Source: Fistularia commersonii
Taxonomy: Eukaryota > Chordata > Actinopteri > Syngnathiformes > Fistulariidae
Direction of reading: 5' to 3'
Length of the DNA: 64,000 bases
Assembly: GCA_037954325.1 (NCBI GenBank)
Contig: JBBMNZ010000030.1
Location: 10,922,501 to 10,986,500, forward strand
Shown here: positions 48,861 to 61,489 of the stretch, in pieces
How positions within the stretch are numbered: position 1 is the stretch's first letter
Layout of the letters: each line of letters starts with the position of its first letter
Position numbers and translations under genes: made by a program
Notes under the pieces: generated by a model
Databases searched by the model: none
Told to the model about the DNA's origin: nothing
The model's input: only the letters and a program-made list of their open reading frames with translations

Positions 48861-51455
48861 ACGTGGATGTGCTGGCACCACACCATCTCATCCCGCGCTT
48901 ACTAAATCCGTTTCTCACCTCCATGGCCTCCTCCATGTCACCGCGGGTCATTTTAACTTAGAAAGACCATCTCTGGACCGGAACCGCTGCTTCCCCCTGG
49001 ACATCCCCCTCACTCTGCATTTAAGGAGATCCAACATTTCTTCATCGGGTCTTCGGAAGAACACCTGACATCCGGTATCAGCCTTCCTGCTCCGAATCCT
49101 CCGCTTCTCAGGCGGGAGATCGTCTGCGCAGGTGTGCCGCTGCCGCCGCTGCATACCTGGATCCCATTTCCCCTCGTCAGCACACTCGCTGCAGGCCACA
49201 CCTCTGCCCGCCTGTCCCAGACAGCTGGGCGTGACCCCAGGCTGGAGTGTTGGCGTGGCTTGCGGAGGGCTGGACACGGCTTGTTGCCTCCGCCGAGAAG
49301 CGAAGGGACAACCAGACCTGATCCCAACGCCCCGGGGACGGACGATCACCATACGGAGGCAAATGAGCGATTTTACCCTCCCGAGCAGTCTATTCCCCGA
49401 TTCCCCGCTTTTCTTGTCAAGCCTGCCGACCGAGTGAGAGTGTGTGTGTGTGTCCGTCGGTTTGAAGCAGCAGGACATAGAGACAAGCGAAGGAACCAGT
49501 CGGAGCGTCTGATAATCTCGTGATGAAAGGGAGCGTTAGCCGGGAGCCTCCAGGGGCCGATCAGGCTCCGCCCCCTCGGGCAGCCGACGGCCTCCTCGGC
49601 TTCATTCAAAAGCAAACGGGGCAGAGAGGCGGAAAGGGGAACAAGTCAGAGTTCTACAGAGGCGGCTGAAGGACGCTGTGGACTCCATCTTGCTTGGAGA
49701 CCGGCAGCGACCCGCCTCTGGGTGCTTTACTTCTGCTCATCTTCACCCGGAAAGGAGGAATCCTGACAGCTTCCCTCTCTTCACTGCTTTTCGAAGGCTC
49801 CTTTCCTTCTCGACCGGCGGCCGCTCGGAGCCAGAGAACCTGGACCCGAGACTGTCACCGCTGAGGAACCATGATGGATTGCGTGATTTGTGCAAGACTG
49901 GGTTTAAAGTGCAGCCGCATTTGGAAAAGAATTAAAAGTCTGGTGCGACCGGGCTGCAATGTCATTAGAAAACATCTAAACGTTTGTGAAATCGGAAAAA
50001 GCGGATCGGTCTGAAAATGAAGTAGGCAATGAGCTCTAAAATCATTTGTATGGAATGGAACCGTCTAGCTGAAGAGGTTTGAAGGAGAAACAAGAGAAAC
50101 GAGATTTGATACCAAGAAGAAGAAGAACTGACATGTTTAAGAGCAGCCGAGACAACGGGTGGCTCGTAGATGTTCGTCATGGGTGTGTATCACAGGTGGG
50201 TTGTGGAGGAGACGCGTTCAGATCCAGTAGGAACGTCTCACCGCTGAAATTCCCAGGTGAGAAATACACGGCGCTTCGCGCGTCGAGACGCTGGCGGGTT
50301 AATTGTTCCACAAATGACAAGTGAAAATGGGTACAAATTACATGGTGATAAAAAGTTACGGGATAATTACCCATTCATTTAAATCGAAATAAATAAATGC
50401 AAAATAACAGGACGTCACAGTCGGCCTTCTCGCAGTTTTAATATCAAAGTAATTCCTGTCACTGAACCGCTAAATAATCACGCTAAATGTAATTGCCGGA
50501 AGCAATTACTGCTGTTTCATTCCACTTTTCAGCGGTTTCAAGTGATTTATCGATGACTTAGTAATGAAGGAAAACAGTTTGGGTTCAAGTAATTAATCAA
50601 TTATCATGATTGTGTTTATTGCTTTTCATTTCTGACACAAATTAAACCTACTTTCTGTTGGCGAAATCCTAACGGGGGAAACGGCGTGACGGGAAAAGAT
50701 ACCACGGGAACGGGCCGAAGGGAAGGGCTGCTCCCAAAGGTTAAAGGTGAATTTTAATCCGCTTAAAAGGACATTCCGGATCTAAAACGTGCTTCCGGGT
50801 CCGTCAGAATCTGCACCCTCACCTCGTGCATCAGTAAAAACTCAACATCGGCGTCGTTTCAATGTTCTCCTGAGGTGCGGTGAAGGTTGAGATGTTTCCC
50901 GCCCCCTCCGTGCTAAAATCTGGTTGCTTTTGAGTGTGAAGATTTTGATTTAAACCCAAAGTGAAGGAGCGTCAGTCCTTCATGTCTCCTGTTGTCTTGC
51001 CGGCAGCGAGCGGAGATCCCTCTGACAGGAGGCTGATGTTCCTCCGGTGTTAAATTCACAACTTTCGAATGTGTCGCCGATCCCCCGACTGCCGTGAACC
51101 TCGTGAAGGCCACGTCCTTCTGATGTCATGCTGAAAATCCAGACATCGGACCACCCGATCGGACTGGATCGGAACCTACGGACCCGTTATTTGCCTAAAA
51201 AAATGTTACGGATTTGCGGATGTTCTCCCTCCTCTGAGCGAGAACCTGCTGCTCCTCGAGACACGGAGGAGGTTCTTCTTGTTGGCGTCTTTCTCATCTT
51301 ATCGATTCATCTGCCAATTATTTTCCCGACTAACCTTTTGCTCAATAAAGTCTTTGAAATGGAAAATGTCACATTTTCCTAGCAGCAGATGTATTTATTT
51401 GGTGTGTCTGGAATCCAAAGACTCCACACAAAGTAAAGCTGCAGCAGCAGATATG

Positions 51456-51456
<1 letters not shown>

Positions 51457-51489
<33 letters not shown>
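51457..51489. repeat. (CCG)11 trinucleotide repeat
   Basis: Perfect tract of eleven CCG units, flanked by gcagcagcag on one side and a CpG-rich 60-bp stretch on the other. Pure GC triplets of this kind are often in 5' exons of genes, but no reading frame here joins to a recognised protein. Confidence 0.97.
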
Positions 51490-51490
<1 letters not shown>

Positions 51491-51599
51491 CCACGGCCGA
51501 GATCTTTCACAGGAGCCCGAAACACACCACGCTTTCATCCTTTCAACCGCCGGCCCTCAGATCAGCTGGCAGAGCCGCTGCCGCCACACCCAAACCACC

Positions 51600-52978
51600 G
51601 ACAATCACGACTACAACTACTGCCACTGACAACTACTACTAATACTACCATTACCACTAATACTACTACTACCACTATTGCCACCGACAACCACAACTAA
51701 TACTACAACTACTACCACTTCTGTTACCACGGACAACTACATCTACAATTACTACCACAACTACTACCAGTACTCCACTGACCACTTACTGCTATTGATA
51801 TTATGACCACTACTACTACTACTACCACAGACAACGACATCTACAACTACTACTACTACTACTACTACCACTACTGCAACCGACAACCACATCTACTACC
51901 ACCACTACTACTACCACTACTTCTGCCACTGACATATACAACTACCACTACTAATACTGACAGCTACATCTATTACTACTACTACCATTACCATAATGGC
52001 ACCATTACTGCCACGACAACTACATCTACTACTTTACCACTACTATAACTAATACCACTATCACTACTACCACCACATACAACTACATCTACTACTACGA
52101 CAATCATCACTACTGCTTCTACTATTACTAATACTACTACCACTACTACCAACAGGTACATCTATTCCTACTACCACCACTACAACTACTGTCACCGGCA
52201 ACTACTGTACATCTACTGCTACTACGACTACTACTATAGCAACATCTGCAACTACTACAACTACTAATACCACTACTGCCATGGACAACTACATCAACAA
52301 TTACTACTACTACTACTGCTAATACTAATACTACTCCTACTACTACGACTACTGCCACCAACAACTACATCTACTACTTTACCACTACTACCACTACTAT
52401 GACTACTACAACTACTATTACTAATACAGACAACTATATCTACTACTACTACTACTATAGCAACATCTGCAACTACTACTACTACTAATACCACTACTGC
52501 CATGGACAACTACATCAACAATTACTACTACTACTACTGCTAATACTAATACTGCTACTACTACTACCACTACTGCCACCGACAACTACATCTACTACTT
52601 TACCACTACTACCACTACTATTACTACTACAACTACTATTACTAACACAGACAACTACATCTACTACTACTACTACTATTACTACTACTACTACTACTAC
52701 TATAGCAACATCTGCAACTACTACTACTACTAACACCACTACTGCCATGGACAACTACATCAACAATTACTACTACTACCACTACTACTACTACCACTAC
52801 GACTACTGGCACCGACAACTACATCTACTATTTTACCACTACTATTACTACTACAACTACTATTACTAACACAGACAACTACATCTACTACTACTACTAC
52901 TATTACTACTACTACTACTATTACTACTACTATAGCCACATCAACAACTACTGCTACCACCACCCCTACTACCAGTCT
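51600..52978. repeat. TAC/ACT trinucleotide satellite with higher-order repeat, 1.4 kb
   Basis: The tract is made almost entirely of act/tac/acc triplets with recurring marks such as gacaactacatctactac. Within it, 'gccatggacaactacatcaa' recurs at about 52279, 52500 and 52745, so blocks of about 221 and 245 bp are repeated on top of the triplet pattern. Open frames of Val/Ser runs on the minus strand are a product of the repeat. Confidence 0.95.
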
Positions 52979-53042
52979 GTAGTTACAGACTGAAAATTAA
53001 AGAAATTGACCAAAAATGGTGAAATTGAAAATATATGACACT

Positions 53043-53044
<2 letters not shown>

Positions 53045-53128
<84 letters not shown>
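53045..53128. repeat. (CA)42 microsatellite
   Basis: Perfect tract of about 84 bp beginning just after the TAC satellite. Confidence 0.98.
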
Positions 53129-53130
<2 letters not shown>

Positions 53131-53347
53131 TCAGCTCTCAAGATGCAGGCGACCGTTAGCAGCTTCTCCTCTTCAGCAGATTCTCAGCAGCTTCCAATGT
53201 GTGAAACAATGGATGGAGTCAAGGCGCCCCCTTCTACCCCCACCTTCTCCACCCCCTGCTGGTCCACCAAAACACGTGTAATTATCTCCATTTACCCCCC
53301 ATTGACTGAGAACACCCTTCAGTACCCCCAAGATGCTAACGACTTGC

Positions 53348-53372
53348 CACACACACACACACACACACACAC
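53348..53372. repeat. (CA)12 microsatellite
   Basis: Perfect CA tract. Confidence 0.95.
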
Positions 53373-53935
53373 GCACTGCCATTGTTGCTCCCTCCCAGAG
53401 CTAATCAGAACGGAAATGAAAGTATGAACACAGGAAGGCAGAGCGAGGGATGACGTGAAAAGGACTGATGAAACCTGAGATGTTTTTCATGCAAGCTGCA
53501 GAGCCAGCCTCCATGCAGCCGCTAATTTACTGTGAATGGAGCAGCAGGTAAGGTGGGGGGGGGAGACGGGGTAGCAGGCCTTTTGATGTTCTCCTTTCTG
53601 ACGTTTATGGAGAGCAATTTGAAAAAGCGTACGTTTACTCAGACTGGGACAGATGGCATCCAGCCTCCGCCAGATAATAGTCTGCTAAACCTTCATCAAA
53701 GGGACGTGGGAAATATTCACAGCGGCGAATAAACAGGCTGGAATCCACCGCTGCGCTCCTGGAGACCCAGCTCAATCTACTGATCTGATAACGGCTCAGA
53801 ATATGCAGCTATGAGTAAACAGGTGAAGAGCAGCTCCTGTCCAGACCTCTGAGGAGCTGAGAAGCCCCGGCAGGAGAAGGTTTCGTTAGGAACCCTTCAT
53901 CCCCCTGGGGTCTTGCTGCTCCAGGACAATGCACA

Positions 53936-53938
<3 letters not shown>

Positions 53939-53971
<33 letters not shown>
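53939..53971. repeat. (CA)16 microsatellite
   Basis: Perfect CA tract, 14 bases from the target site of the MITE at 53987. Confidence 0.96.
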
Positions 53972-53973
<2 letters not shown>

Positions 53974-53986
53974 TTCACTGACAATA

Positions 53987-54605
53987 CAGTGAATCCTCGT
54001 TTAATGCGGGGTTATGTTCTAAAAATAACTCGCAATAGACGAAATCCGCAAACTAGTCAGGTTGTTGGGAATGTTATAACGCTGGTATCCGGCATAATGT
54101 TCTTTTTCCTGCAGTTATTAATCCATAAAGCTAAAGTAGACTCCATCCTTACAATGGTCTTGTTGCGGACAGTCACAACCCTTTTTTGCATCCTTGTTAA
54201 ATCTTACCGCTCCTGTCCTCCGCATGTTATTTTCCTCCTTCTTTACGTAACGAACCGAAGATCCATTTATTCCGAAATGGCGCCCTACAGCCGCATAACT
54301 TTTTCTACGATAGTTAACGTCTCCCTCTTCCTTTTGGCCGCGTCGTCAGGCGCCGCTGGTGCGGAACGTTTCGTCGACATTGTGGGTTTTGTCATGGGGG
54401 AAATTTGCAAACTTAAATTTGGCAAGCTGTTACAGGGACGAGGCGCGGAGATTGTTGACACTGGTCTACCGTGCTTTAGCCAATTAGCATGCAGAACGCA
54501 ACATACTGTACTGTACTTAAAAAAAAAAAAAAAGCATTAAAAGACTGTGCTGAAAAAATCTGCAAAGCAGCAAAAGGTGAACCACGTTATAGCGAGAGTT
54601 CACTG
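53987..54605. mobile_element. Tigger/pogo-like MITE with TA target duplication, 619 bp
   Basis: The left end is CAGTGAATCCTCGTTTAATG CGGGG; the right end on the minus strand is CAGTGAACTCTCGCTATAAC GTGG. TA flanks both ends (53985-53986 and 54606-54607). Ends of the type CAGTGAA..CTCG..(A/T)..CG(C/T)GG are characteristic of Tigger/pogo-like elements of the Tc1/mariner superfamily. The interior includes a 14-A run near 54520-54535. The one long open frame across it (53929-54540) starts in the CA repeat and shows no transposase motif. Confidence 0.85.
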
Positions 54606-56607
54606 TACATCAAGTTGATGTCCTTCTGCATGGCTCTGGAGGATCAGCAGCCTCCTGCCCAGGGATTTGACAGTGCAATCTAGAACTTTGCAGTTGACTG
54701 GTGACCGGGGGGCTCTGGACCTTCCAGCGCCGAGGCGGAGGACTCTGGAACGAGGCCCGGACATTCATGGTTCTGAGCTCCTCTCTCTGGCAGCTCTTAC
54801 CCCGGTTGCCATGGCAGCCCAAAGTAGGACCTGTTCTCCGGATCCTCTGCCAGCCGGGGGTTGTTGGATCATCAGGACCTCATGTTTTACACATCCAACA
54901 CACATCATATCCTTCAGGAGCTTCAGAGCCCGGCTGAAGAAGCCTGTCTCGGACGCTGGCCGGCTGTCAAACCACAGACCTGCCCGAAACCTGGCCTTCT
55001 CCTCAAAGGTCTTCCAGCTCCTGCAGGATCCTCTGATAAACCAACTCTCAGAGTCACTTTCAGAGCAGATGTCTCCATCACAAGGGGGAGAGAGACTCAG
55101 AGTCAGACCTGAGATGGTGGATCATCATGTCTTGTTGGACAGACAGGAGAACAGAGAAGTCCTCCATAGGTTTGATTCAGGCCTGTCTGAGAAGTTTTTT
55201 TTTATATTCATCTAAAATCTACAGACCGGATTCTGACGTGGACGTGGACATGATCGAGACCACACCAAGGACCAGGACATGAACCAGGGGAGCAGGCATA
55301 CCACTAGGATCCACTGTGGGCTTCACAGCACACGCACTCATAAGATTTGACAAGGATCCTGCAGGACCTGGAGGGCTGAGAACTTCCAGAGACAGAGACA
55401 AATGTCCTCTCTTGGTTAGAAGGAGGGAAGGAACCATGACTTAGCACTTTACAGCTCTGCAGAATCTCTGGTTCCTCCAGAGCAGATGGCAAGAGGGGGA
55501 CCTCCTGCCGGGTGGACGTGTCCACATCACGAAATCCCCCCTGGAGGCACCCGACCAGACACCTCAGAGGAATGCGGGTGTTCCTCACCCCCCTCGAGCT
55601 GAGGGGGGAGGAGATCCATCACCGCTGACGTGATCTGAGACCCTGTCATGTTCATGACCAGACCACAGTTCATGACCAGAAGGGAATCAGGAGCTCCTCT
55701 CTCTGGCGTCATCTCAGCTCAAGAGGTCAGATCCCTCCTTCCTGCCCGTGGACCTATATAGATCTGAGGATCGAAGGAGGCCACATGTCTTTCAGGTGTC
55801 CAGGATGAGAAGCAGAACCCTGCGTGCGACAGGAGGTGGACTCTGTCCTCGGAGAACTCTCTTTGGAGGACTCTGTCCTTGGAGGACATCTGCAGACCAT
55901 CAGTGGCGGTCCATCTGCTGTCCTCGCAGACATGAGCATTTTTGCTCCTTTCTTTGGACAAACCTCCGTGGAGGTTGAAGGTCCATCTCAACCTTGAAGG
56001 ATCTTTACTGTCCTTCTGGGGTTTGAGAAGGTCTAATGACTGACAGTCCAGCTCACGTCCACACGCGCTCGCCTGAGGAGAAGCGTGAAGTGCAAGAAGG
56101 TCGCAGATGAACTCGATGGGAGTGGGAGGTCGGTGATGAGCAGAGCAGCAGCTCCTCCATCTCCACCCTTCAAGTAGGAGCACACACCATCCATCTCCAT
56201 GTCAGAGGATTGTCTCTGGAATGTCCGTGTCATCGAAAACACACATCTCCCCGTCTTCACACCCACTGGACTGTAGCCACAGGAGAGGCTGTGAAGGACA
56301 ACCAGAGGTCGTCTCTGGGATGATGTCAACCCTGAGACCTCTGGAGGAAGGAGGGAGTCCATCATGTTAGTAAACCAAGGAGAACCTGGATGCCACGGCT
56401 TCATCCTCACGGTCTCCACGCCTGAGGAGCAAGCAACATCTTCTTCTGGCAGAGAGGAGGAAGAGGAGAGCGAGAAAGCCAGCAGGAAGCAATGGAGTTG
56501 AAACTAAGCACTGATGATAATTTAGAAAAAAAAAACACCATCTCAGCTTCTTACTGTATGTCGCTTCTGCTGTCATCTGTGTAAAAGCCCACAGCAGGTC
56601 GAGTTCA

Positions 56608-56634
56608 ACACACACACACACACACATACACACA
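56608..56634. repeat. (CA)n microsatellite
   Basis: CA tract with one TA step. Confidence 0.94.
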
Positions 56635-58407
56635 ATCCTGGAGCCACACTGAGGAAACACTTCAGCTCGTGTCAGCATCACAGCGAGGCGCTCCCAGGGC
56701 CGGCGTGCCCACCAGCAAGGCACACCTCGGCTCCGGACCTCCTGCCGCTCCGTTGCTTGCATGAGCAGAAGGCCGGCAGGCGAGGGTTCCACGCCGAGCT
56801 GACGGCTGCAGGATCTTTAGGTGAGTTTGGCGGTGAGACCTCCGATGGTGTACCACTGTAACTGCAGCAGGAGATCCACTCAGACTCAGACCAGGATCTA
56901 TCAACCAACCAATCGATGGAGGCTGAGAACATCAGCGGGGAAAAAGAATTGCGAGACTTGTTTGAAAGCGTGAGGAAGTGTAAGTCCATCAGATCGTCCC
57001 CGACCGGGTCTTGCACGTGCATGCGCCGGGGGCGGCAAAGAGCCGAAGATGTGCAGGTTTTCTAAAACACAAAGCGGGGAGTGTGTGAGTGTTTTCTAAT
57101 CCACTTGCGTCGGCCCTCGGGACAGCGAAGGACCGCGGCACCACATGTGAGTGTGCGTTAAAGCCTCGCTGATGTTTTATTCAGCGCCGCCGCAGAAAAA
57201 GGAAGAAGATGGAAATGAGTTCCTGCAACAGACCGAAGCGGCGGCGCCCGCAAATGGGATTATTCTGCTTCGGTCACGAGCCTCAGAGCCGTGGCCACCG
57301 ATGACGGAGTAATGGGGGATTTGGCCGCGGGCCCCAGACGCTCGGCGTTCTACCTGCGCTCACATGGCGTGCATGGAGAGCAGTCGGGTCCGGAGTCGAT
57401 TCCTCCAGCCTCCTCCTGATGAGCCAGGGTGATTCCTCCTCATGACGCCGAGGCGGGTCTCAGCCAGCACCTGTCCCGTTATCTCCACGCCGGAAAAACC
57501 CCCTTCCTGACAGCTCCTACACAAAATGGCGTCCGCCAGCCACCGACACCACGGTGACCCACAAGACCATCTGGGAAGGAGAACCAGAACCAAAAACCTT
57601 CCAGAACAATGTGAGAGGAAACCCGGGCCAGAGGATTGCGATATGTAGGCTGCAAAAAGGCTCCGCCCCTCAGTCCCTCAACAACCAATCATCCTGTTTT
57701 CTCTGGGGGAGGAACTGATGTCAGGGGGTGGAGCTAATGTCCATCCTGGTGCTAAAGGAACTCCTGGTTTGGGACAAACAAGAACAACAGTGGAACAACG
57801 AAGAGCAACCACATGAAGATACTTGGTTCAAGTCTGAGTTCGAGATTTGGAGATGGGAGTGATTTCCTGAAGAACCCGGGAGGTCCAGTGATGATGGACA
57901 CAGATGTTCTGCGCCTGAAGGCCCTGCAGCAGTGAGGAACCCTTCACACACAGCCTGGGATGAGGTCTTCTGTGGTGAAAGAAGAGGAGAGCCAACGCCT
58001 CAAACATCTCCATGGAGAAGGTCCTCCCTAGATGCAACTGTCCATCTCAGACTCATGTCAGCAGGTTGACGTCTGCGACTGTGAGGTGTGAAGCCACCCG
58101 GGGTAAGAAGATCTCCACAGATCAGAAGGCCACCCCCTGGGGGCCAGAGGCTGAGCATGGAGAGCGGATAGACCCCACAACCGGCCCCTCAACCCCACAA
58201 CCGACCCCCACCTTCCACAATCCCCCCCACTCCCACCTCCCTATGGTGCTAAAGTGGATTTGAGAGGAATTAGAGGCTGTTAATCTCCTTTGTCGCTGAG
58301 ACGCAGCCAGGAGACAATGAGGGAAGAACACTATTCTCCACATCTCACTCAGCACCATAACCACTGTTTAATTATCTCAGACCTAATGAGGGACACTATC
58401 GGAGACA

Positions 58408-58450
58408 GACACACACACACACACACACATACACACAAACACACACACAG
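58408..58450. repeat. (AC)n microsatellite, interrupted
   Basis: AC tract with ATAC and AAAC interruptions. Confidence 0.95.
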
Positions 58451-58572
58451 CAGAGGAGGCAGATCCCTCTGCAACACACACATTAGAGTCCAGTAAATGA
58501 ATGAAAGCTGCACCTGACGGCCAGGAGAAAAACCAGGACAGGCAGTGGATGCTGAGCAGGGAAGCAGGCTTT

Positions 58573-58609
58573 GGGGGGTTTGGGGGGGCTGGAGGGGGGG
58601 GAGGGGGGG
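58573..58609 (+). other. G-run cluster, candidate G-quadruplex
   Basis: Four G runs of 6, 7, 8 and 7 bases (ggggggtttgggggggct then ggaggggggggagggggggt) separated by short loops satisfy the usual G4 pattern on the plus strand, which is the template strand for ptpru. Confidence 0.8.
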
Positions 58610-58892
58610 TTATTTCACTGAAGTCTAATTGCTGCCAGGAAAGAAAAAGCTATTATGAGAGGGTTTAGTGTGAGTGCAGAGTTTCTCCACTTCAAAGTGT
58701 CCCAGGGTTCTGACGGCTGTCGCCTGGACCTGCAAACACCCGTGCAGGACAGGAGCAGCCAGGAGAGCAGCTGGGTATCTGAAAGGTGGCTTGGAACAAC
58801 AACAACAAAGATAATGAGGATGTTTTCCCTCAAAGTGCTGCAGAAAATGAGACAGAACCCCAGGACCTGGTGAAACACACATCTAGTCCCCG

Positions 58893-58926
58893 CAGTGTGT
58901 GTGTGTGTGTCTGTCTGTGTGTGTGT
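58893..58926. repeat. (GT)n/(GTCT)n microsatellite
   Basis: GT tract with GTCTGTCT interruption. Confidence 0.94.
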
Positions 58927-60678
58927 AAAATGCAGCATAGCTCTACGAACAGGTCAATTGAACACTGTCAACAGAAATGAGTGGAAATCACATGACAAAA
59001 GGAGACAAAGAAGAAGCTCCACTTTCAGGAGAACGAATCTGAAAATCATGGAAAGAAGGAACAGATTGGAAACCAAGGAATAAATAAATTTAAACAGCAA
59101 GATGGAAGAGGCAGGTAGCAGGCTGAGCAGGTGTCTGGACAATAGTTGAAAAGCTGGATTTTGACCAATGAGGACGCGATTTGCCGCACCTACTGTCAGG
59201 GAACCAACAGCCTTCGGCCTTGAAATACCCGTCCAGGAGAACGCAAAGCTTCACTTCTGCCCTGCTGCCAAATCTCACAGATCTGGTCTGGACTTTTCCC
59301 CGCTGGCTTCTGGTGATCTTCTCTCACCGGCAGAGCCGTGAGACCGGCTCTGGAGTCGGGATCGGCAGCAGGTCGAGGACACGCCTCTGTCAAACACTTG
59401 CCGAGCTCCTCGCAGAGGTGAAGCTGCCAGTACTGGATTACTAGTTACCAGTCATCCTTTTTGGAGACCGATGAGGAGGATAAAGACTATCGAGTCAAGG
59501 TTGTAAACAAACACCCCACAGTGCCATCTGGACCCTGAGACCTTCACGTGCAAACTAGCTGTCGAATCATTATTATTCATTTATTTTGCTGCCATTAAAT
59601 TATGACTATTATATTAGCAGTGGTAGTACTGTTGTCATTTTTATTAGCATTATTACTATTATATTAACACTATATTAATACTATACATTCCAGACTTCTT
59701 CTTCTTCTTTGGGCTTTTCCCTTCAGGGGTCACCACAGTGAATCAACCCTCTCCATCTAACCCTATTCTCTGTATCCTCCTCTCTAACACTAACTACCTT
59801 CATATCCTCTCTCGCTTGGTCCATAAATATTCTTTTTGGTCTTCCTCTAGTGCTCCTGCCTGCCTGCTCCGATTCCAGCATCCATCTACCAACATATTCA
59901 CTATCCCTCCTTGTACATGACCCAACCATCTCAGTCTGGCTTCTCTGACCTTCTCTCCAATACATCTAACATGTGCTGTCCCTCTGATAGACTCATTCCT
60001 GATCCTATCCATCCTGGTCACTCCTAAAGAGAACCTTAGCATCTTCATCTCTAACCTCCAGCTCTGCCTCCTGTCTTTTTGTCATCGGAACTGTTTCTAG
60101 TCCATACAGCATCGCTGGTCTAGCCCCTTTCCTTTCATTCTGGCTGATAGTCTACTATCACATAGTACCCCTGACACTTTTCTCCACCCATTCCAACCTG
60201 CTTAAACCCGTCTCTTCATCTCTTTTCCACACTCTCCGTTGCTCTGGACTGTTGACCCCAGGTACCTGAAATCGTCCAACTTAATCTCCACTCTCTGTAG
60301 CCTCGTTGTTCCACCCGAGTTCCTCTCATTCATACACATAACTCTGTTTTGCTGCGACTAACTACCACTCCTCTTCTTTCCAGAGTATACCTCCACCTCC
60401 CTGGATTTTCCTCAACCTTTTCTCTGGTCTCACTACGGATCACAATGTCATTTGCAACCATCATGGTCCATGGAGATTCCTGTCTAACTTCATCTGTCAG
60501 TCTGTCCATCACCACTGCAAACAAGAAGGGGCTCAGAGCTGATCCCTTATGAAGTCCCACCTCTACCTTAAACTTCCCCTACAGCACACTGCGCTACTGT
60601 CTAACAGCTAGCATACATGTCCTGCACCACTCTAACATACTTCTCTGCCAATCCAGATTTCCTCATACAATACAATAG

Positions 60679-60712
60679 AAAAAAGCATATGACATATGTC
60701 ATATGCTTTTTT
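60679..60712. other. Perfect 34-bp palindrome inside the RTE copy
   Basis: AAAAAAGCATATGACAT (60679-60695) is followed at once by its exact reverse complement (60696-60712), with no spacer. Compared with copy 1 (8780-8845), the bases that should encode the AYDRVPR-type RT segment have been replaced on one side by the inverted copy. Confidence 0.93.
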
Positions 60713-60902
60713 ATAAGATTTTTTTTGGTGTACAAAAACACAATACAGCTCCCTTTGGCCTTCTCTGTACTTCTCTATTAGCACTCTCAAAGAAAATACT
60801 GCATCTGTAGTACTCTTTCTAGGCATGAAGCCATACTGCTGTTCACAAATGCTGACTTCTGCTCTCAGTCAGTCTAGTTTCCACTACTCTTTCCCTTAAC
60901 TT

Positions 60903-61489
60903 TTTTTTTTTTTTTTTTTTTTGGCAAGATGGCGGGCGGGAGGACGCTGGCGCGTTTGGCTGCCGCTTCCCGCTCTCCAACCAATCAACCAAACCAAAGA
61001 CAAAGGCTCACCTGGACAATCTCCAGCAAGCTACCAAACTAGCTTGCCGACCTGAGCAGGCTGGCTGGCTAGCTAGCCTCTCAAAACTCCAGATCCCAAC
61101 GGCGACCTGAGCAGGCTGGCTGGCTGGCTAGCTAGCCGGCCAGCCTCCCGAAACTCCGGATCCCGATGGCGCCTAGCAAGACGGCATTTCCATCGGCCGA
61201 AATCTTCTTGCTCCTCCTGCTCCACCATTTCTCCCTCCATCAAAAATCCATCTCCGACATACAGCTCCAACACTTGCCTCCTCACAGCAGCACAACACTC
61301 AGCTGCACACCGGCGAATCTCCTCCAGCTTGTCCCTGGACTGGCGCTCATCGCCACACTCTGCAATTATGGACTTCTTCCCAATAACTCGGTGTATGTTC
61401 TGTTCCTTCTGTTTTTACTTGTGAAGTGTCTTTGAGTGTCATGAAAAGCGCTATAAAAATCCCATGTATTATTATTATTATTATTATTA
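60903..61489. mobile_element. Retroelement insertion nested in the RTE copy, 7-bp target duplication
   Basis: The RT frame is broken by about 590 bp flanked by the direct repeat ttaactt (60896-60902 and 61490-61496). The insert begins with about 20 T, then GGCAAGATGGCGGGCGGGAG, an L1-like 5' start. It has a GC-rich body with a tandem GAGCAGGCTGGCTGGC-type duplication (61054-61125), and ends ttgagtgtcatgaaaagcgc, tataaaaat and (ATT)n, a common fish LINE/SINE 3' tail. If the insert and one ttaactt are dropped, the RT reading frame is continuous across the site. The 90-codon frame at 61166-61435 has no known domain. Plus orientation is likely from the (ATT)n tail, although the T run could be read as a minus-strand A tail. 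Confidence 0.85.

Noticed and set aside
51279..51629. Poly-alanine-containing frame over the (CCG)11 repeat
   Set aside because: The alanine run simply reads the triplet repeat; flanking residues match nothing and the frame has no visible splice partners.
51600..52978. Regular repeats considered as a CRISPR-like array
   Set aside because: No constant repeat with unique spacers; it is a triplet satellite in vertebrate DNA.
53929..54540. 203-codon plus-strand open frame
   Set aside because: It starts in a CA repeat, crosses the end of a MITE and finishes in a poly(A) run; no domain and no conserved motif.
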